This document shows, in pieces, positions 38,791 to 48,263 of a stretch of DNA of 64,000 nt. Source of the stretch: Salinispirillum sp. LH 10-3-1 (GTDB lineage: Bacteria > Pseudomonadota > Gammaproteobacteria > Pseudomonadales > Natronospirillaceae); contig NZ_CP101717.1 of NCBI RefSeq assembly GCF_030643825.1, forward strand, positions 1,798,001 to 1,862,000. Reading direction: 5' to 3'. How positions within the stretch are numbered: the stretch's first letter is position 1; every line of letters begins with the position of its first letter. The position numbers and the translations under genes are program-made. The notes under the pieces were generated by a model that ran no database searches, was not told where the DNA came from, and worked only from the letters and a program-made list of their open reading frames with translations.

Positions 38791-40215
38791 CTACTCTATC
38801 TCCGGATCGCCGTACCGCTCATCCAACAGTTGCAGTCGATACACAATGGCTTGCCGCTCTTCATGCAACAGGTTGATCAAGTCAGCGTTGGTACGGAAAA
38901 ACGTCCGCACCAGTATTTTGTCACGATATTGCGTAATATGGCCGCGATAGCGCAAACACAGCAGTCCGGTCGGCGGAAGCAACCCGACATAAATCAAGCT
39001 GGTACTGAGATCGCGGTCAGTGAATTGCCACAGCCACAGCCAACAAAGAAAATAGAACCCTAAGAAGGCGAGCGTTCCTACACCAAAATAGGCAAAGGTA
39101 CGGACCGCTTCATCGTGAAAGCGTCGACTAATCACTTTGGTGACCACATAAGGCAACAGATTATGCACCAGACCAAAAAAGGCCACCGGCGCCATCAGAA
39201 CCGCATAAAGGGTCATACGTATACGAATAAGGCGTTCCCGAATCGGCTGCGCAAAACTCTGTTTTAAGTCAGCCTTTAGGCGTGTCTGACGTAAGTGATC
39301 TTTGTAACGGTCTACTCGATTACGCAAATCTTCAACCATCTCCGGCTCGGCTACAGCCGCGCGCGATAACGCATCGTTGAGAGATCGTCGCCCTTCAAAA
39401 ATCGCCGACAATGATTCGTGGTTCACCGCCGCAGGGCGAAACCAGGAACGAATTTTTTCCAAGGTGCGGCGCAAAAAACCCCAATTTTGACGGGCTTTAC
39501 GTGATTCCGCTGGCTCGGTAATGGCCTCATGATAGACCGCACCCAAGTCGGCCACTAACTGACCCAGCCGCAAATCAGAAATATGCATTGCCTCCTTACG
39601 CAAGGCTTGCTCAACATCGCCCGTCAGTGTGCGAATAGCCAACTTACGGTCTTTCTGGTGCAGTTCGGCGTAATCAGCAACCAAAATAGGCGCACCAAAA
39701 CGCAACAAGGCAGCGGACAAGAACAGCTCTCGGTTCTCAAAGTTAATGCCCACTGGAATGATCTTCAATCCCAGCTGATAGTTATTGCGCTCTTCCGCCG
39801 CTAATGCCATCCGGGCCGTGCCGCTTCTGAGGTTAGCCACTTGCAAGGCAGGCGAGTTACGGCCTTCTGGGAAGATGCCAATACAACCACCGCGATCCAA
39901 CAGTTCATAAACGTGCTTGAAAGTATTCTCGTTGTCGTCGGCGCGCGCGCCACGATTGATCGGTATGGCGCCGATACGCTTGTACAGCTTTGCCAGCCAC
40001 GGCGACCGGAACAGCTCGCTCTTTGCCAGATAGTGCACTTGGCGCGGCAATTCTACGCTCAACAGGATTGAATCCAGCAATGAACTGGGATGGTTGGCCG
40101 CCAGAATGACTGGGCCCTCGTCTGGCACCTGCTCTCTTCCTATGGAGCGGACCTCCACGAAATAAAGGTGTGAAGCCAAGCGAAAAATATGACGGAAGAA
40201 GTTGTAGAGACGCAT
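38791..40215 (-). CDS. PlsC-like glycerolipid acyltransferase with C-terminal membrane extension
   Basis: The N-terminal 1-acylglycerol-3-phosphate acyltransferase domain carries the HX4D motif NHPSSLLDSI near 40-48, GAIPINRG and FPEGRNS. The 474 residues are about twice the length of PlsC. The second half has basic helical stretches and two or three hydrophobic spans near 345-435. Some long family members are called glycerol acyltransferases; the substrate here is unknown. Confidence 0.88.
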   Translation of the reverse strand: MRLYNFFRHIFRLASHLYFVEVRSIGREQVPDEGPVILAANHPSSLLDSILLSVELPRQVHYLAKSELFRSPWLAKLYKRIGAIPINRGARADDNENTFKHVYELLDRGGCIGIFPEGRNSPALQVANLRSGTARMALAAEERNNYQLGLKIIPVGINFENRELFLSAALLRFGAPILVADYAELHQKDRKLAIRTLTGDVEQALRKEAMHISDLRLGQLVADLGAVYHEAITEPAESRKARQNWGFLRRTLEKIRSWFRPAAVNHESLSAIFEGRRSLNDALSRAAVAEPEMVEDLRNRVDRYKDHLRQTRLKADLKQSFAQPIRERLIRIRMTLYAVLMAPVAFFGLVHNLLPYVVTKVISRRFHDEAVRTFAYFGVGTLAFLGFYFLCWLWLWQFTDRDLSTSLIYVGLLPPTGLLCLRYRGHITQYRDKILVRTFFRTNADLINLLHEERQAIVYRLQLLDERYGDPEIE

Positions 40216-40423
40216 TCCTTAAACTCTTTATAGCTTTCCGGTAACAGTAATGCCTGATCATGTTCAGACAATCACTGTGTATACACTATTCGTACCACTT
40301 GTTCTGTATAGAAAAAGTCTATCTTTGACTTTTTCTAATAACAATTTCTGGTCTATCATGCCTTGCCACTTAGCTTTGTGGTCGCCACAATGCGCTCAAT
40401 CCACCTCAGAAAGGTAGCCATTC

Positions 40424-41134
40424 GTGTTTCTTGACCCCTACTTCGAACAACAGAATCAGCAAATTGTTATCTCGGCAGCCCAAGCGAGCGCTTTCGCCAA
40501 GGACGTAGCCGGTGATTTTAACCCTATTCACAATGTCGACTCCAAGCGTTTTTGTGTCCCAGGGGATCTGCTGTTCGCACTGGTGTTAAGTCACTACGGC
40601 CTTAGCCAGTCTATGTCGGTGCGTTTCTCCGGCATGGTCGGTGCCAATGTACCCTTGATGCTGCCGACCCAAGACACCGGTACCATCGATATTCTTGATG
40701 ACACCGGCAAGGCCTATTTACACGTTGAGCACTCTGGTGACACGAGCCGAGATGCCACACAGATCGAAGCATTTACCCGCCAGTATGTCTCATTTTCCGG
40801 GCAAAATTTTCCGTTCATTATGGTGCCTATGATGGATGCCAAAGGCGTTATGTTTAATCCTAAACGTCCGCTGGTGATCTATGAAAGCATGGCATTCGAA
40901 CTGAACAACGTTGACTTCAAAGCACCTGTTTTGGAGCTGGCAGGCACAGAACTTACCGTTAACGGCCGCCGGGGTGATGCTGAATTCCGATTCAACATCA
41001 CTGAAAACGGCACAACGGTTGGCACAGGCACTAAGAGACTGATTATTTCAGGCTTGCAGCCATTTAACCGCGAAGAAATGGACGCTGTGATCCACGACTT
41101 CAATGCAGCAAAAGATGCCTACCTAAATCGCTGA
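40424..41134 (+). CDS. DUF3581 family protein
   Basis: A 236-residue protein of unknown function found in marine gammaproteobacteria; the FNPIHNVDSKRFCVPGDLLF block resembles the hotdog-fold (MaoC-like) dehydratase motif. It starts at a GTG with AAAGG upstream. A role with acyl-CoA or acyl-ACP substrates is only a guess from that resemblance. It is divergent from the acyltransferase gene over a 208-nt gap where I see no other gene. Confidence 0.85.
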   Translation: MFLDPYFEQQNQQIVISAAQASAFAKDVAGDFNPIHNVDSKRFCVPGDLLFALVLSHYGLSQSMSVRFSGMVGANVPLMLPTQDTGTIDILDDTGKAYLHVEHSGDTSRDATQIEAFTRQYVSFSGQNFPFIMVPMMDAKGVMFNPKRPLVIYESMAFELNNVDFKAPVLELAGTELTVNGRRGDAEFRFNITENGTTVGTGTKRLIISGLQPFNREEMDAVIHDFNAAKDAYLNR

Positions 41135-41153
41135 AACCCAAGAACACCGCTAA

Positions 41154-41188
41154 GCTCGTCGGGTAAGACTTTTCCCATCCCGACGAGC
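41154..41188 (+). terminator. Stem-loop after the DUF3581 gene
   Basis: Perfect 10-bp stem GCTCGTCGGG / CCCGACGAGC with a 15-nt loop, 20 nt past the stop. There is no real T run, so termination strength is uncertain. Confidence 0.5.
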
Positions 41189-41300
41189 ATATTCATTATC
41201 ACCCCCGTTTATTTGCCAAGCATCCTTGCAAAACGCATACTACGCGCGCGTTAAAACGCACCCTCCTATCAACCTATAATAAATTTATGAGGTAGCCGTA

Positions 41301-42755
41301 GTGAGCGACCGCATCGAAGACTCCCATCTGGACCAGTGGCAACATCGTGAAGCCATTGCCGAAAACTTGATTCCCCTAATTGGTCAACTGTATCGTCAGT
41401 TTAACGTGGTAACCTCGCTGTTCGGGCGAGCCATGGTAAACCGCTCGGTCATGCGCATCATTAAAGACCACCGCTTTGTCCGGCATATTGAAGGCGAAGA
41501 GCTGGATGTAGCCCTCACCGAACGCCTTTTACAGGCTCTGATTCGATTGAACCCAGGCCCGGCACACATTGATGTGGGCAAGCTGGGCACACAGTTCCGC
41601 AAAGAAGCACACGATGACCTCGACGCCTTTTTGCGCCGTGAACTGGCCAGCATCGTCGATCAACACGACACCGCTGCACCCGGTGGTGAATCGCAGGATG
41701 TCGTACTCTATGGCTTTGGCCGTATCGGTCGCTTGTTAGCGCGTATCATGATTGAAAAAGCCGGTGGTGGCAGCAAATTGCGCCTGCGCGCCGTCGTAGT
41801 TCGTGGCGGCAAGGCCGGCGATCTACAAAAGCGTGCCAGCTTGTTGCGCCGCGACTCAGTGCACGGGCCGTTCCACGGTACTATTCAGGTCGATGAATCC
41901 AATAGCGCGCTGATCGTTAATGGCAACTACATTCGCTTTATCTATGCGAACAGCCCGGCCGAAGTCGACTACAGTGCTTTCGGTATTCACGACGCACTTG
42001 TCGTCGACAACACCGGTGTCTGGCGCGATGCTGAAGGCTTGGGTAAACACCTTGACTGCAATGGTGCCAAGAAAGTATTACTCACCGCGCCCGGCAAAGG
42101 CGAACTGAAGAACATCGTCTTTGGCGTGAATCACGGTGATATTGCCGACAACGACACCATACTGTCTGCCGCCTCCTGCACGACCAATGCCATCGTACCG
42201 GTGCTAAAAGCCTTGAACGATAAATTCGGTGTGGTCGAAGGCCATGTTGAAACAGTGCATTCTTACACCAACGACCAAAACCTGATCGATAACTTCCACA
42301 GTGGTGAACGCCGCGGTCGATCGGCGCCTTTGAACATGGTGTTAACCGAAACAGGCGCTGCCAAAGCGGTAGCCAAGGCCCTGCCTGAGCTAGCCGGAAA
42401 ACTGACCGGTAACGCTATTCGTGTACCCACTGCGAATGTCTCCATGGCGATTCTGAACCTGACCTTGGTCAACGCGGTCACCAAAGACGAACTCAACGAG
42501 TATTTGCGCTGGGCCTCAATCTACTCACCGATGCAGAAGCAGATCGACTTTGTGGACTCCCCGGAAGTGGTATCCAGCGACTTCGTAGGCAATCGTCACG
42601 CCGGTATCGTTGATGGCAAGGCAACCATCACCAACGACAAGCGTGTGGTGCTCTATGTCTGGTACGACAACGAGTTTGGCTACAGCTGTCAGGTCGTGCG
42701 CGTACTGCAGCGTCTGGCAAAGCTACAGGTTAAGGTGTTCCCTCAGGATCACTAA
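41301..42755 (+). CDS. Glyceraldehyde-3-phosphate dehydrogenase, long form
   Basis: NAD(P)-dependent enzyme of glycolysis/gluconeogenesis. The 484 residues include about 125 extra N-terminal residues before the nucleotide fold YGFGRIGRLLARI; this long form is known in Pseudomonas and relatives. The catalytic Cys is at about 293 in LSAASCTTNAIVP. A GTG start preceded by GAGG is used. The role of the N-terminal extension is unknown. Confidence 0.93.
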   Translation: MSDRIEDSHLDQWQHREAIAENLIPLIGQLYRQFNVVTSLFGRAMVNRSVMRIIKDHRFVRHIEGEELDVALTERLLQALIRLNPGPAHIDVGKLGTQFRKEAHDDLDAFLRRELASIVDQHDTAAPGGESQDVVLYGFGRIGRLLARIMIEKAGGGSKLRLRAVVVRGGKAGDLQKRASLLRRDSVHGPFHGTIQVDESNSALIVNGNYIRFIYANSPAEVDYSAFGIHDALVVDNTGVWRDAEGLGKHLDCNGAKKVLLTAPGKGELKNIVFGVNHGDIADNDTILSAASCTTNAIVPVLKALNDKFGVVEGHVETVHSYTNDQNLIDNFHSGERRGRSAPLNMVLTETGAAKAVAKALPELAGKLTGNAIRVPTANVSMAILNLTLVNAVTKDELNEYLRWASIYSPMQKQIDFVDSPEVVSSDFVGNRHAGIVDGKATITNDKRVVLYVWYDNEFGYSCQVVRVLQRLAKLQVKVFPQDH

Positions 42756-42777
42756 TACCGTTGGCATCGCCATCGTT

Positions 42778-42813
42778 AAAAAAGGCATACGAGTCGACTC
42801 GTGTGCCTTTTTT
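42778..42813 (+). terminator. Terminator of the GAPDH gene
   Basis: GGCATACGAG / CTCGTGTGCC (one G-U pair) with a 4-nt loop, flanked by six A and six T. Confidence 0.9.
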
Positions 42814-42922
42814 AATTCAATGCCCCGCTACGCTTTCTTGCCGCTGCTGATCATCAGAATGTCATCAAAATCTGCTACACTACCCGCCTATCTCAATTTT
42901 CTCAGCACGTCACAAGGTAACC

Positions 42923-43687
42923 ATGAGAATCCTCGCCGATACCCATTCGCACACCGTTGCCAGTACGCATGCTTACAGTACGGTGCATGACTACTTCCAA
43001 ATTGCCCGAGAAAAAGGTTTGCAGCTGTTCAGCCTGACCGACCACGCACCCACCATGCCGGACGGCGCCCACCCCTGGCATTTCGGTAACCGTAAAGTGA
43101 TACCTCGCGTCGTCAATGGCGTAGCAGCCCTGCGCGGTATCGAGGCTAATATTCTGCCACCCGATGGCGGGCTCGACATTGCCGATGGCATGCTGCCCTT
43201 TCTCGATTTTGCGATCGCCAGCTTCCATGAACCCGTGTTCCCACCCGTAGATGAACGCACGCACACAGCGGCCGTCATCAAGGCCATTGAGAGTGGACGC
43301 TGCCAGATCATTGGTCACCCTGGCAACCCCAGTTACCCCATCAATCAAGAAGAAGTGGTGCGGGCGGCACGCGACCACAATGTGGTGTTGGAGATTAACA
43401 ACAGCTCCTTTGTGGCTTCTCGCCTTGGTAGCGAGCCGCAATGCATTCTCTTAATGGAACTCATTGACCGGCTGGACTGGAAAGTATCCTTTGGCAGCGA
43501 TGCCCATATTGCCTATAGCGTCGGCGACTTTAGCACCAGTATCGCCAAGGCCGAAAGCATTGGCTTTCCCGTCGAACGTATTGTGAATCGCGATGCAAAG
43601 AGCTTTCTAAGCTTCTTAGGCGAACACAACAAGCCAGTAGCAACGGAGCTAAAGGAATGGCTAAAGAGCCTGAATAGCAGCGCATAG
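42923..43687 (+). CDS. PHP-domain phosphatase, YcdX family
   Basis: Metal-dependent phosphatase/phosphoesterase of 254 residues. PHP metal motifs are ADTHSHTVASTHAYS, LTDHAP, IIGHPGNPSYP and FGSDAHI. E. coli YcdX binds three zinc ions and has been linked to swarming. It stands alone, with AAGG upstream of its ATG. Confidence 0.9.
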   Translation: MRILADTHSHTVASTHAYSTVHDYFQIAREKGLQLFSLTDHAPTMPDGAHPWHFGNRKVIPRVVNGVAALRGIEANILPPDGGLDIADGMLPFLDFAIASFHEPVFPPVDERTHTAAVIKAIESGRCQIIGHPGNPSYPINQEEVVRAARDHNVVLEINNSSFVASRLGSEPQCILLMELIDRLDWKVSFGSDAHIAYSVGDFSTSIAKAESIGFPVERIVNRDAKSFLSFLGEHNKPVATELKEWLKSLNSSA

Positions 43688-43736
43688 GCGTCTTTATAGA
43701 TTAGTTATTCTCATCTATTGCATGAAAATCAATCGT

Positions 43737-43765
43737 TTGTTGTGTGATCGGTTAGTTTCTATCAT
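43737..43765 (+). promoter_or_regulatory. Candidate sigma70 promoter of the 62-residue gene
   Basis: TTGTTG (43737-43742), 17-nt spacer, TATCAT (43760-43765). It would give a leader of about 55 nt ahead of the ATG at 43826. Confidence 0.5.
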
Positions 43766-43825
43766 AGCGCCATTCCTGATCAACAGCGTCAGGACAATGA
43801 CAAACCACCCGATAAGGAACTAATT

Positions 43826-44014
43826 ATGAAAAACACTAACGACATTAACATCGTAATGAACGCTTGGGGCGAAGTAGACGTGGCTTACTACGAAGCACTC
43901 GCTCGTAAGATGCGTGCTGAAGCCATGGCAGAACTGACAACTAAAGCATTCAAAGCCGTAGTTCAGCGCATCCGTCAATTGTTCACACCCGCTCGCGTCG
44001 CTACCAGCGCCTAA
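43826..44014 (+). CDS. Small protein of unknown function, 62 residues
   Basis: I do not recognise this protein. It has an acidic/polar N-terminus (MKNTNDINIVMNAWGEVDVA) and an Ala/Arg/Lys-rich second half likely to be one amphipathic helix (ARKMRAEAMAELTTKAFKA) ending in a basic tail. A ribosome site AAGGAA lies 7 nt upstream, a promoter candidate stands before it, and a hairpin overlaps its stop codon. This compact unit looks like a real, separately transcribed gene. Confidence 0.75.
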   Translation: MKNTNDINIVMNAWGEVDVAYYEALARKMRAEAMAELTTKAFKAVVQRIRQLFTPARVATSA

Positions 44015-44028
44015 GTATTAGGCGCTTT
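44006..44028 (+). terminator. Hairpin overlapping the stop of the 62-residue gene
   Basis: Perfect 9-bp stem AGCGCCTAA / TTAGGCGCT with a 3-nt loop, then TT. The TAA stop lies in the left arm. Confidence 0.7.
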
Positions 44029-44121
44029 GACCTCGGGTCATGCGCTTAGGGGTTCTATCGATCTAAAATAAGAACTTACCCCTTTCCCTTCTAAGCTCTG
44101 CAAACCCTTCCTGCTTTGCAA

Positions 44122-46656
44122 TTACTGTTGTGCAAGTGCTTCTATCTGCGTAACAAAATCGGAGGCCGGTACGGGCTTGCCAAACAGGTATCCTTGATAG
44201 AGAAAACATCGACTGTGTGCCAACAGATTTTGTTGCTCAATGTTCTCAACCCCCTCTGCAATCACCTCCATGCCAAGGTCTTGCGCAATATTGATAATGG
44301 CTTCTACGATGACCCAGTCCTTAGATGAATAATCTGCCGTTGCACGATGCACAAACGACTGATCGATTTTAACTTCATCAAACGGTAGCAATGACAAGTA
44401 GGCCAGCGACGAATACCCTGTACCGAAGTCATCCATGGCGAACTTAATGCCATCGGCTTTCAAAGCCTCCATCTTCTCCAGTGTGTCGTTCAAATCCGCC
44501 AGCACCAAAGTCTCAGTAAGTTCCAGCTTCAGCATGGCAGGATTGATGTCATAGGCGTTCACCACTCGACGAACTCGTGCCACGAAATCCGTTTGGTGAA
44601 ACTGGCGTGCGCTGACATTCACCGACAATACCAAGTGTTCCAATTGTTTTTTTTGATGCCAATCTCTGAGTTGACGGCAAGCGGTATCCAATACCCACGT
44701 ACCGATATCAATAATCAATGAGCTGCGCTCGGCCAAGGGAATAAATTGCCCGGGTGGAATATAACCTTGGTTCAAGTGATTCCACCGAGCGAGTGCTTCC
44801 GCGCCAACTGGATGCCCATTCCGGTCGACTTGTACTTGGTAGTGCAGCTCCATTTCGTTGTTTGGCAAGGCAACACGCAAGGCGCGCTCTTGCGCGTATT
44901 CAGCTTCCAGCTGTGCATGAGTGGCAGGGTCAAAAAAACGAATGGCGTTACTGCCTGAAGCTTTAGCCTGGTACATGGCTATGTCCGCGCGCTTCAGCAA
45001 CTCTTCAGTACTGTGCTCCTTCCCCAAAAACAAGCTGATACCGATACTCGCTGAACAATGGTATTGATGTCCAAGAAGATCATAGGGGCGGCTCAACAAA
45101 TTGCCTACCTTACGTGCTACCTGTTCCGCTTCATGTGCCGCCTCTGTCTTCTTAGCACTCAGGCCTTCAACCACAATCAAAAATTCATCACCACCGAGCC
45201 GAGCCAGAGTATCGTTGGCGCGCAAACAGTACTCCAAAGTACGCGCGACTTTTTGCAGCAAGAGGTCACCCACCGAATGGCCCTGAGTGTCATTCAAATG
45301 TTTAAAGTCATCTAGGTCAATGAAGAATACCGCTCCGTATCGGTTTAAGCGATAAGATGCAGCGATGCTCTGATGCAAACGATCTAGTAATAACCGTCGG
45401 TTAGGCAATTCCGTTAGCGGGTCGTAATAGGCCAAACGATTAATCGTTGCCTCTGTTTCTTTGCGCTCGGTAATGTCGGTAATAAAGCCGTACCAGGACA
45501 CGGACCCATCTTCATCGCGTTCTGGTTGAGCATTGCCCCACAACCAGCGCACAGTGCCGTCGGGGAACTTCACCCGATATTCTTGCTGCCAAGTCTCCAT
45601 GCTGCTTGCAGAAGCTTCAATCGCAGCATAGACGGCCGGCAAATCATCCGAATGAATAACGTCTACGACAGGGCCCGCATCATGTGCCACCTGTTCTGGT
45701 GTTACCCGGTAGACGTCACGAATAGCGTCACTGGCATAAGGAAATGAGTACTCTCCGTCCGGCGATTGCCGAAACTGATAGACCACCCCAGGCACGCGGG
45801 AAGATATCTTGCTCAAGCGGTCATACAAAAAGCTCACGCGGTGTTGTGAATCGATGGCTTCCTTCTCCGCACGCCGTACCCGGCTGTGTAAGGCTTGGCT
45901 AAGCGAGAGCATAATGACGATGAATAATAGAACCAAACCCGCAACGGTAGCGATGAGGGCGCTATTAAGTGCCACCCCAGCCTCAACATCAGCGACCTGC
46001 CCATCATCAAAAGGGATAAACACCGTCGCGTGCATGGCAACAAAGTGCATGGTCGCCACCGCGGCACCCATAATCACAGAAAAGATAATCTTACGGAGCA
46101 GCCGCGATACAATCTTTGCCCGCAATAGCACTGCGCTCGCCAGCGACAACGTTGCCAGTACCACCGCGACAAATAAAGACACCAAGAACCAGCCCCGGTC
46201 ATACAGCATATCCGCAGCTAAGACCATGCCACTCATGCCAATATAGTGCATGCCACCGATACCTAGACCCATCAACACCCCACTGATGACGATAATCCCA
46301 GGGCCTGATAGGCGCACGTCCAGCGTATGCAATACCAACGCACTGGCCAACACAGCAGGTAGCACAGACACCAGTGTCGGCCACAACAGATAATGAACCT
46401 CTATAGGAAGCTCAAACGACAGCATACCAACGAAATGCATAGCCCAGACACCCAGCCCCATGGACATGGCACCGCTGGTGTACCAAGCAAGGCGTCGAAC
46501 TGGGGAGCGTGCAAAGCGGATGAGATCAAGGTGGCTAACACTGGTGTAGGCTGCCATCATGGCTATCAACACAGAAACCACGACTAAAGCGCCATTGTGT
46601 GAACCAATCAGAGAATTGGTCAGGTCGGAATGATTTACAAAACCAAATTCATGCAT
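44122..46656 (-). CDS. MHYT-PAS-GGDEF-EAL c-di-GMP signalling protein
   Basis: The 844-residue inner-membrane protein starts with a seven-span MHYT sensor (MHFVGM, MHYIGM and MHFVAM repeats), proposed to bind metal and sense O2, CO or NO. Next come a PAS domain near 290-400, a GGDEF domain with intact RLGGDEFL, and an EAL domain with GAEALARW, NVSARQF, ELTETLV, DDFGTGYSS and EGVEN. Both cyclase and phosphodiesterase sites look intact. It begins immediately after the LysR gene's stop (TAG then ATG), so they are probably one transcript. Confidence 0.93.
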   Translation of the reverse strand: MHEFGFVNHSDLTNSLIGSHNGALVVVSVLIAMMAAYTSVSHLDLIRFARSPVRRLAWYTSGAMSMGLGVWAMHFVGMLSFELPIEVHYLLWPTLVSVLPAVLASALVLHTLDVRLSGPGIIVISGVLMGLGIGGMHYIGMSGMVLAADMLYDRGWFLVSLFVAVVLATLSLASAVLLRAKIVSRLLRKIIFSVIMGAAVATMHFVAMHATVFIPFDDGQVADVEAGVALNSALIATVAGLVLLFIVIMLSLSQALHSRVRRAEKEAIDSQHRVSFLYDRLSKISSRVPGVVYQFRQSPDGEYSFPYASDAIRDVYRVTPEQVAHDAGPVVDVIHSDDLPAVYAAIEASASSMETWQQEYRVKFPDGTVRWLWGNAQPERDEDGSVSWYGFITDITERKETEATINRLAYYDPLTELPNRRLLLDRLHQSIAASYRLNRYGAVFFIDLDDFKHLNDTQGHSVGDLLLQKVARTLEYCLRANDTLARLGGDEFLIVVEGLSAKKTEAAHEAEQVARKVGNLLSRPYDLLGHQYHCSASIGISLFLGKEHSTEELLKRADIAMYQAKASGSNAIRFFDPATHAQLEAEYAQERALRVALPNNEMELHYQVQVDRNGHPVGAEALARWNHLNQGYIPPGQFIPLAERSSLIIDIGTWVLDTACRQLRDWHQKKQLEHLVLSVNVSARQFHQTDFVARVRRVVNAYDINPAMLKLELTETLVLADLNDTLEKMEALKADGIKFAMDDFGTGYSSLAYLSLLPFDEVKIDQSFVHRATADYSSKDWVIVEAIINIAQDLGMEVIAEGVENIEQQNLLAHSRCFLYQGYLFGKPVPASDFVTQIEALAQQ

Positions 46657-47592
46657 CTAGGTGTCCAAATTTAGGCGCTGTGCGTTTTTGTTCTTGGCGG
46701 CTTGATCAGCGTCTTCACTCATTTGCTCCATGATCCAATCACGAAACATCCTCATAGCATAGCCTGCTGGACGGTTTTTCGCATAAACCAGATAGAATGA
46801 TTTGTTTTTCGGCAACGGAATGTTGAGTGGCGTGATCAGCTCGCCAGACTGTATTTCTTCCGTTATCAAGCTCACATCCGTTAGGGCTATCCCCAGCCCC
46901 CGAACTGCAGCGCCAGCCGCCAGAGACCCGCTCGACAAGACCAGTCCTTTCTTGGTTTCTCGGTACTCAGTGTTTGCTGCGTCAAACCACGTACGCCATT
47001 CATCAATACGCTTGCTGACATGAATCAAACGATGTTGTGACACATCAGCGGGCTCCAGGATGGGTTTACGTGTCATTAGGCTCGGCGAACAGACAGGTAT
47101 CAGCACCGATTGACGCATAAATAAGCACTCTAAACCCTCCCAGTTCCCGTCACCGTAGTACACCGCCATATCCACATCGTCGCGGCTGAAATCCAACAGG
47201 CCAGTCGACGCCGATATCTGCAGTTCAATGTCGGGATACTGCTCGGAAAAAACGCCCATCCGTGGCAACAACCAACGTGTTAAAAAGGCTGGTGCCACAG
47301 CCAGCTTTAACTCACCAGACCCATGGGTCGACACCAGATTTTGTGTTGCTCGCTCTACTTCGCGTAACGCCTTTTGTACTGACTTTAGGTATTCCTTCCC
47401 GGCCGATGTCAGATGAACACGGCGCGTTTGACGGGCAAAGAGTGGCAACCCAAGAAACTCCTCCAAGGCCTTGATCTGATGACTGACCGCAGACGGCGTC
47501 ACAAAGAGCTCACGTGCCGCAGCCTGGAAGCTCCCCTGCCGCGCTGCCGCTTCAAAGCTGCGCAAAGTATTGAGTGGCGGTAATCGTTTTAT
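46657..47592 (-). CDS. LysR-type regulator, GcvA-like, with an apparent ATA start
   Basis: Transcription factor with an N-terminal winged helix (SFQAAARELFVTPSAVSHQI) and a C-terminal effector domain. The nearest conventional start, a TTG at 47565, would cut the conserved family beginning. Translating from ATA at 47592 gives (M)KRLPPLNTLRSFEAA, the usual GcvA-type N-terminus, and AGGAG lies 8 nt before it. No ATG or GTG occurs in frame back to the upstream stop, only a CTG. Either AUA is used or the base is a sequencing error or mutation. The target is unknown. Confidence 0.85.
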   Translation of the reverse strand: MKRLPPLNTLRSFEAAARQGSFQAAARELFVTPSAVSHQIKALEEFLGLPLFARQTRRVHLTSAGKEYLKSVQKALREVERATQNLVSTHGSGELKLAVAPAFLTRWLLPRMGVFSEQYPDIELQISASTGLLDFSRDDVDMAVYYGDGNWEGLECLFMRQSVLIPVCSPSLMTRKPILEPADVSQHRLIHVSKRIDEWRTWFDAANTEYRETKKGLVLSSGSLAAGAAVRGLGIALTDVSLITEEIQSGELITPLNIPLPKNKSFYLVYAKNRPAGYAMRMFRDWIMEQMSEDADQAAKNKNAQRLNLDT

Positions 47593-47661
47593 GGTATCGA
47601 CTCCTGTGTCTACTCTCGGTTTGACTCTCGCATGACGAGCAACCAGTGCGCGCGGCTCCCT

Positions 47662-48255
47662 TCACCGTTGATGAGCATCGGGCTGATAAGCCTGCCACCG
47701 GGCAACAAAGTGACGCTGTAGCTCATGCAAGGGGCTTGGGTCTACATGGTGTACCTGCTGGAGCACCCAGGCAACACTTTCCAGAGTAGAACACGCGGAT
47801 GGGCTGGGCACCTTTCGAATACGATAATTGCTCACCGGTGCTTGAGAAAAACTGTACGCCGTTATCTTTGTCAGCCATGGGTGTTCATGCAATAGGCGGC
47901 GCGTCTTCTTCCAGGTGCCATCCGGCAGTAACCAAGCCGTTGGCCGTGTCACATCCTTGTTAGCTGCGAGGCCTTCGACTGGTTGGCTGTCGGCGGTTGG
48001 GTAAACCAGCCCCCACTGCTCCGGCGCTTGTTGCACGCGAGCTTTCAGCTCAGCCACGGTTAGGTCATCGTCAGCCGCCACGACCTCTAGCTGCGGTAAT
48101 GCCAGTTGCAACAATGGTACGGTGCTTTTTGCGCACTTGCGTTCCTGCGCATCCTGCAAAATGACGACGGATACTGGCACTTGCATTGGCTGTACCCATG
48201 CACAGACGCACGCGACCTCTGCGTAGCCGCAGGTCAGACAACGGGAACGCTGCAT
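47662..48255 (-). CDS. DTW-domain tRNA aminocarboxypropyltransferase family
   Basis: Family members such as E. coli TapT add the acp3 group to uridine in tRNA. The protein has N-terminal Cys motifs CLTCGYAEVACVC and the signature LPDGTWKKTRRLL. The start is uncertain: the ATG at 48255 is chosen (197 residues), but a GTG at 48261 and a TTG at 48267 overlapping the kynU stop (TTGA) are possible. It probably shares a transcript with kynU. Confidence 0.85.
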   Translation of the reverse strand: MQRSRCLTCGYAEVACVCAWVQPMQVPVSVVILQDAQERKCAKSTVPLLQLALPQLEVVAADDDLTVAELKARVQQAPEQWGLVYPTADSQPVEGLAANKDVTRPTAWLLPDGTWKKTRRLLHEHPWLTKITAYSFSQAPVSNYRIRKVPSPSACSTLESVAWVLQQVHHVDPSPLHELQRHFVARWQAYQPDAHQR

Positions 48256-48263
48256 TGCCACAA

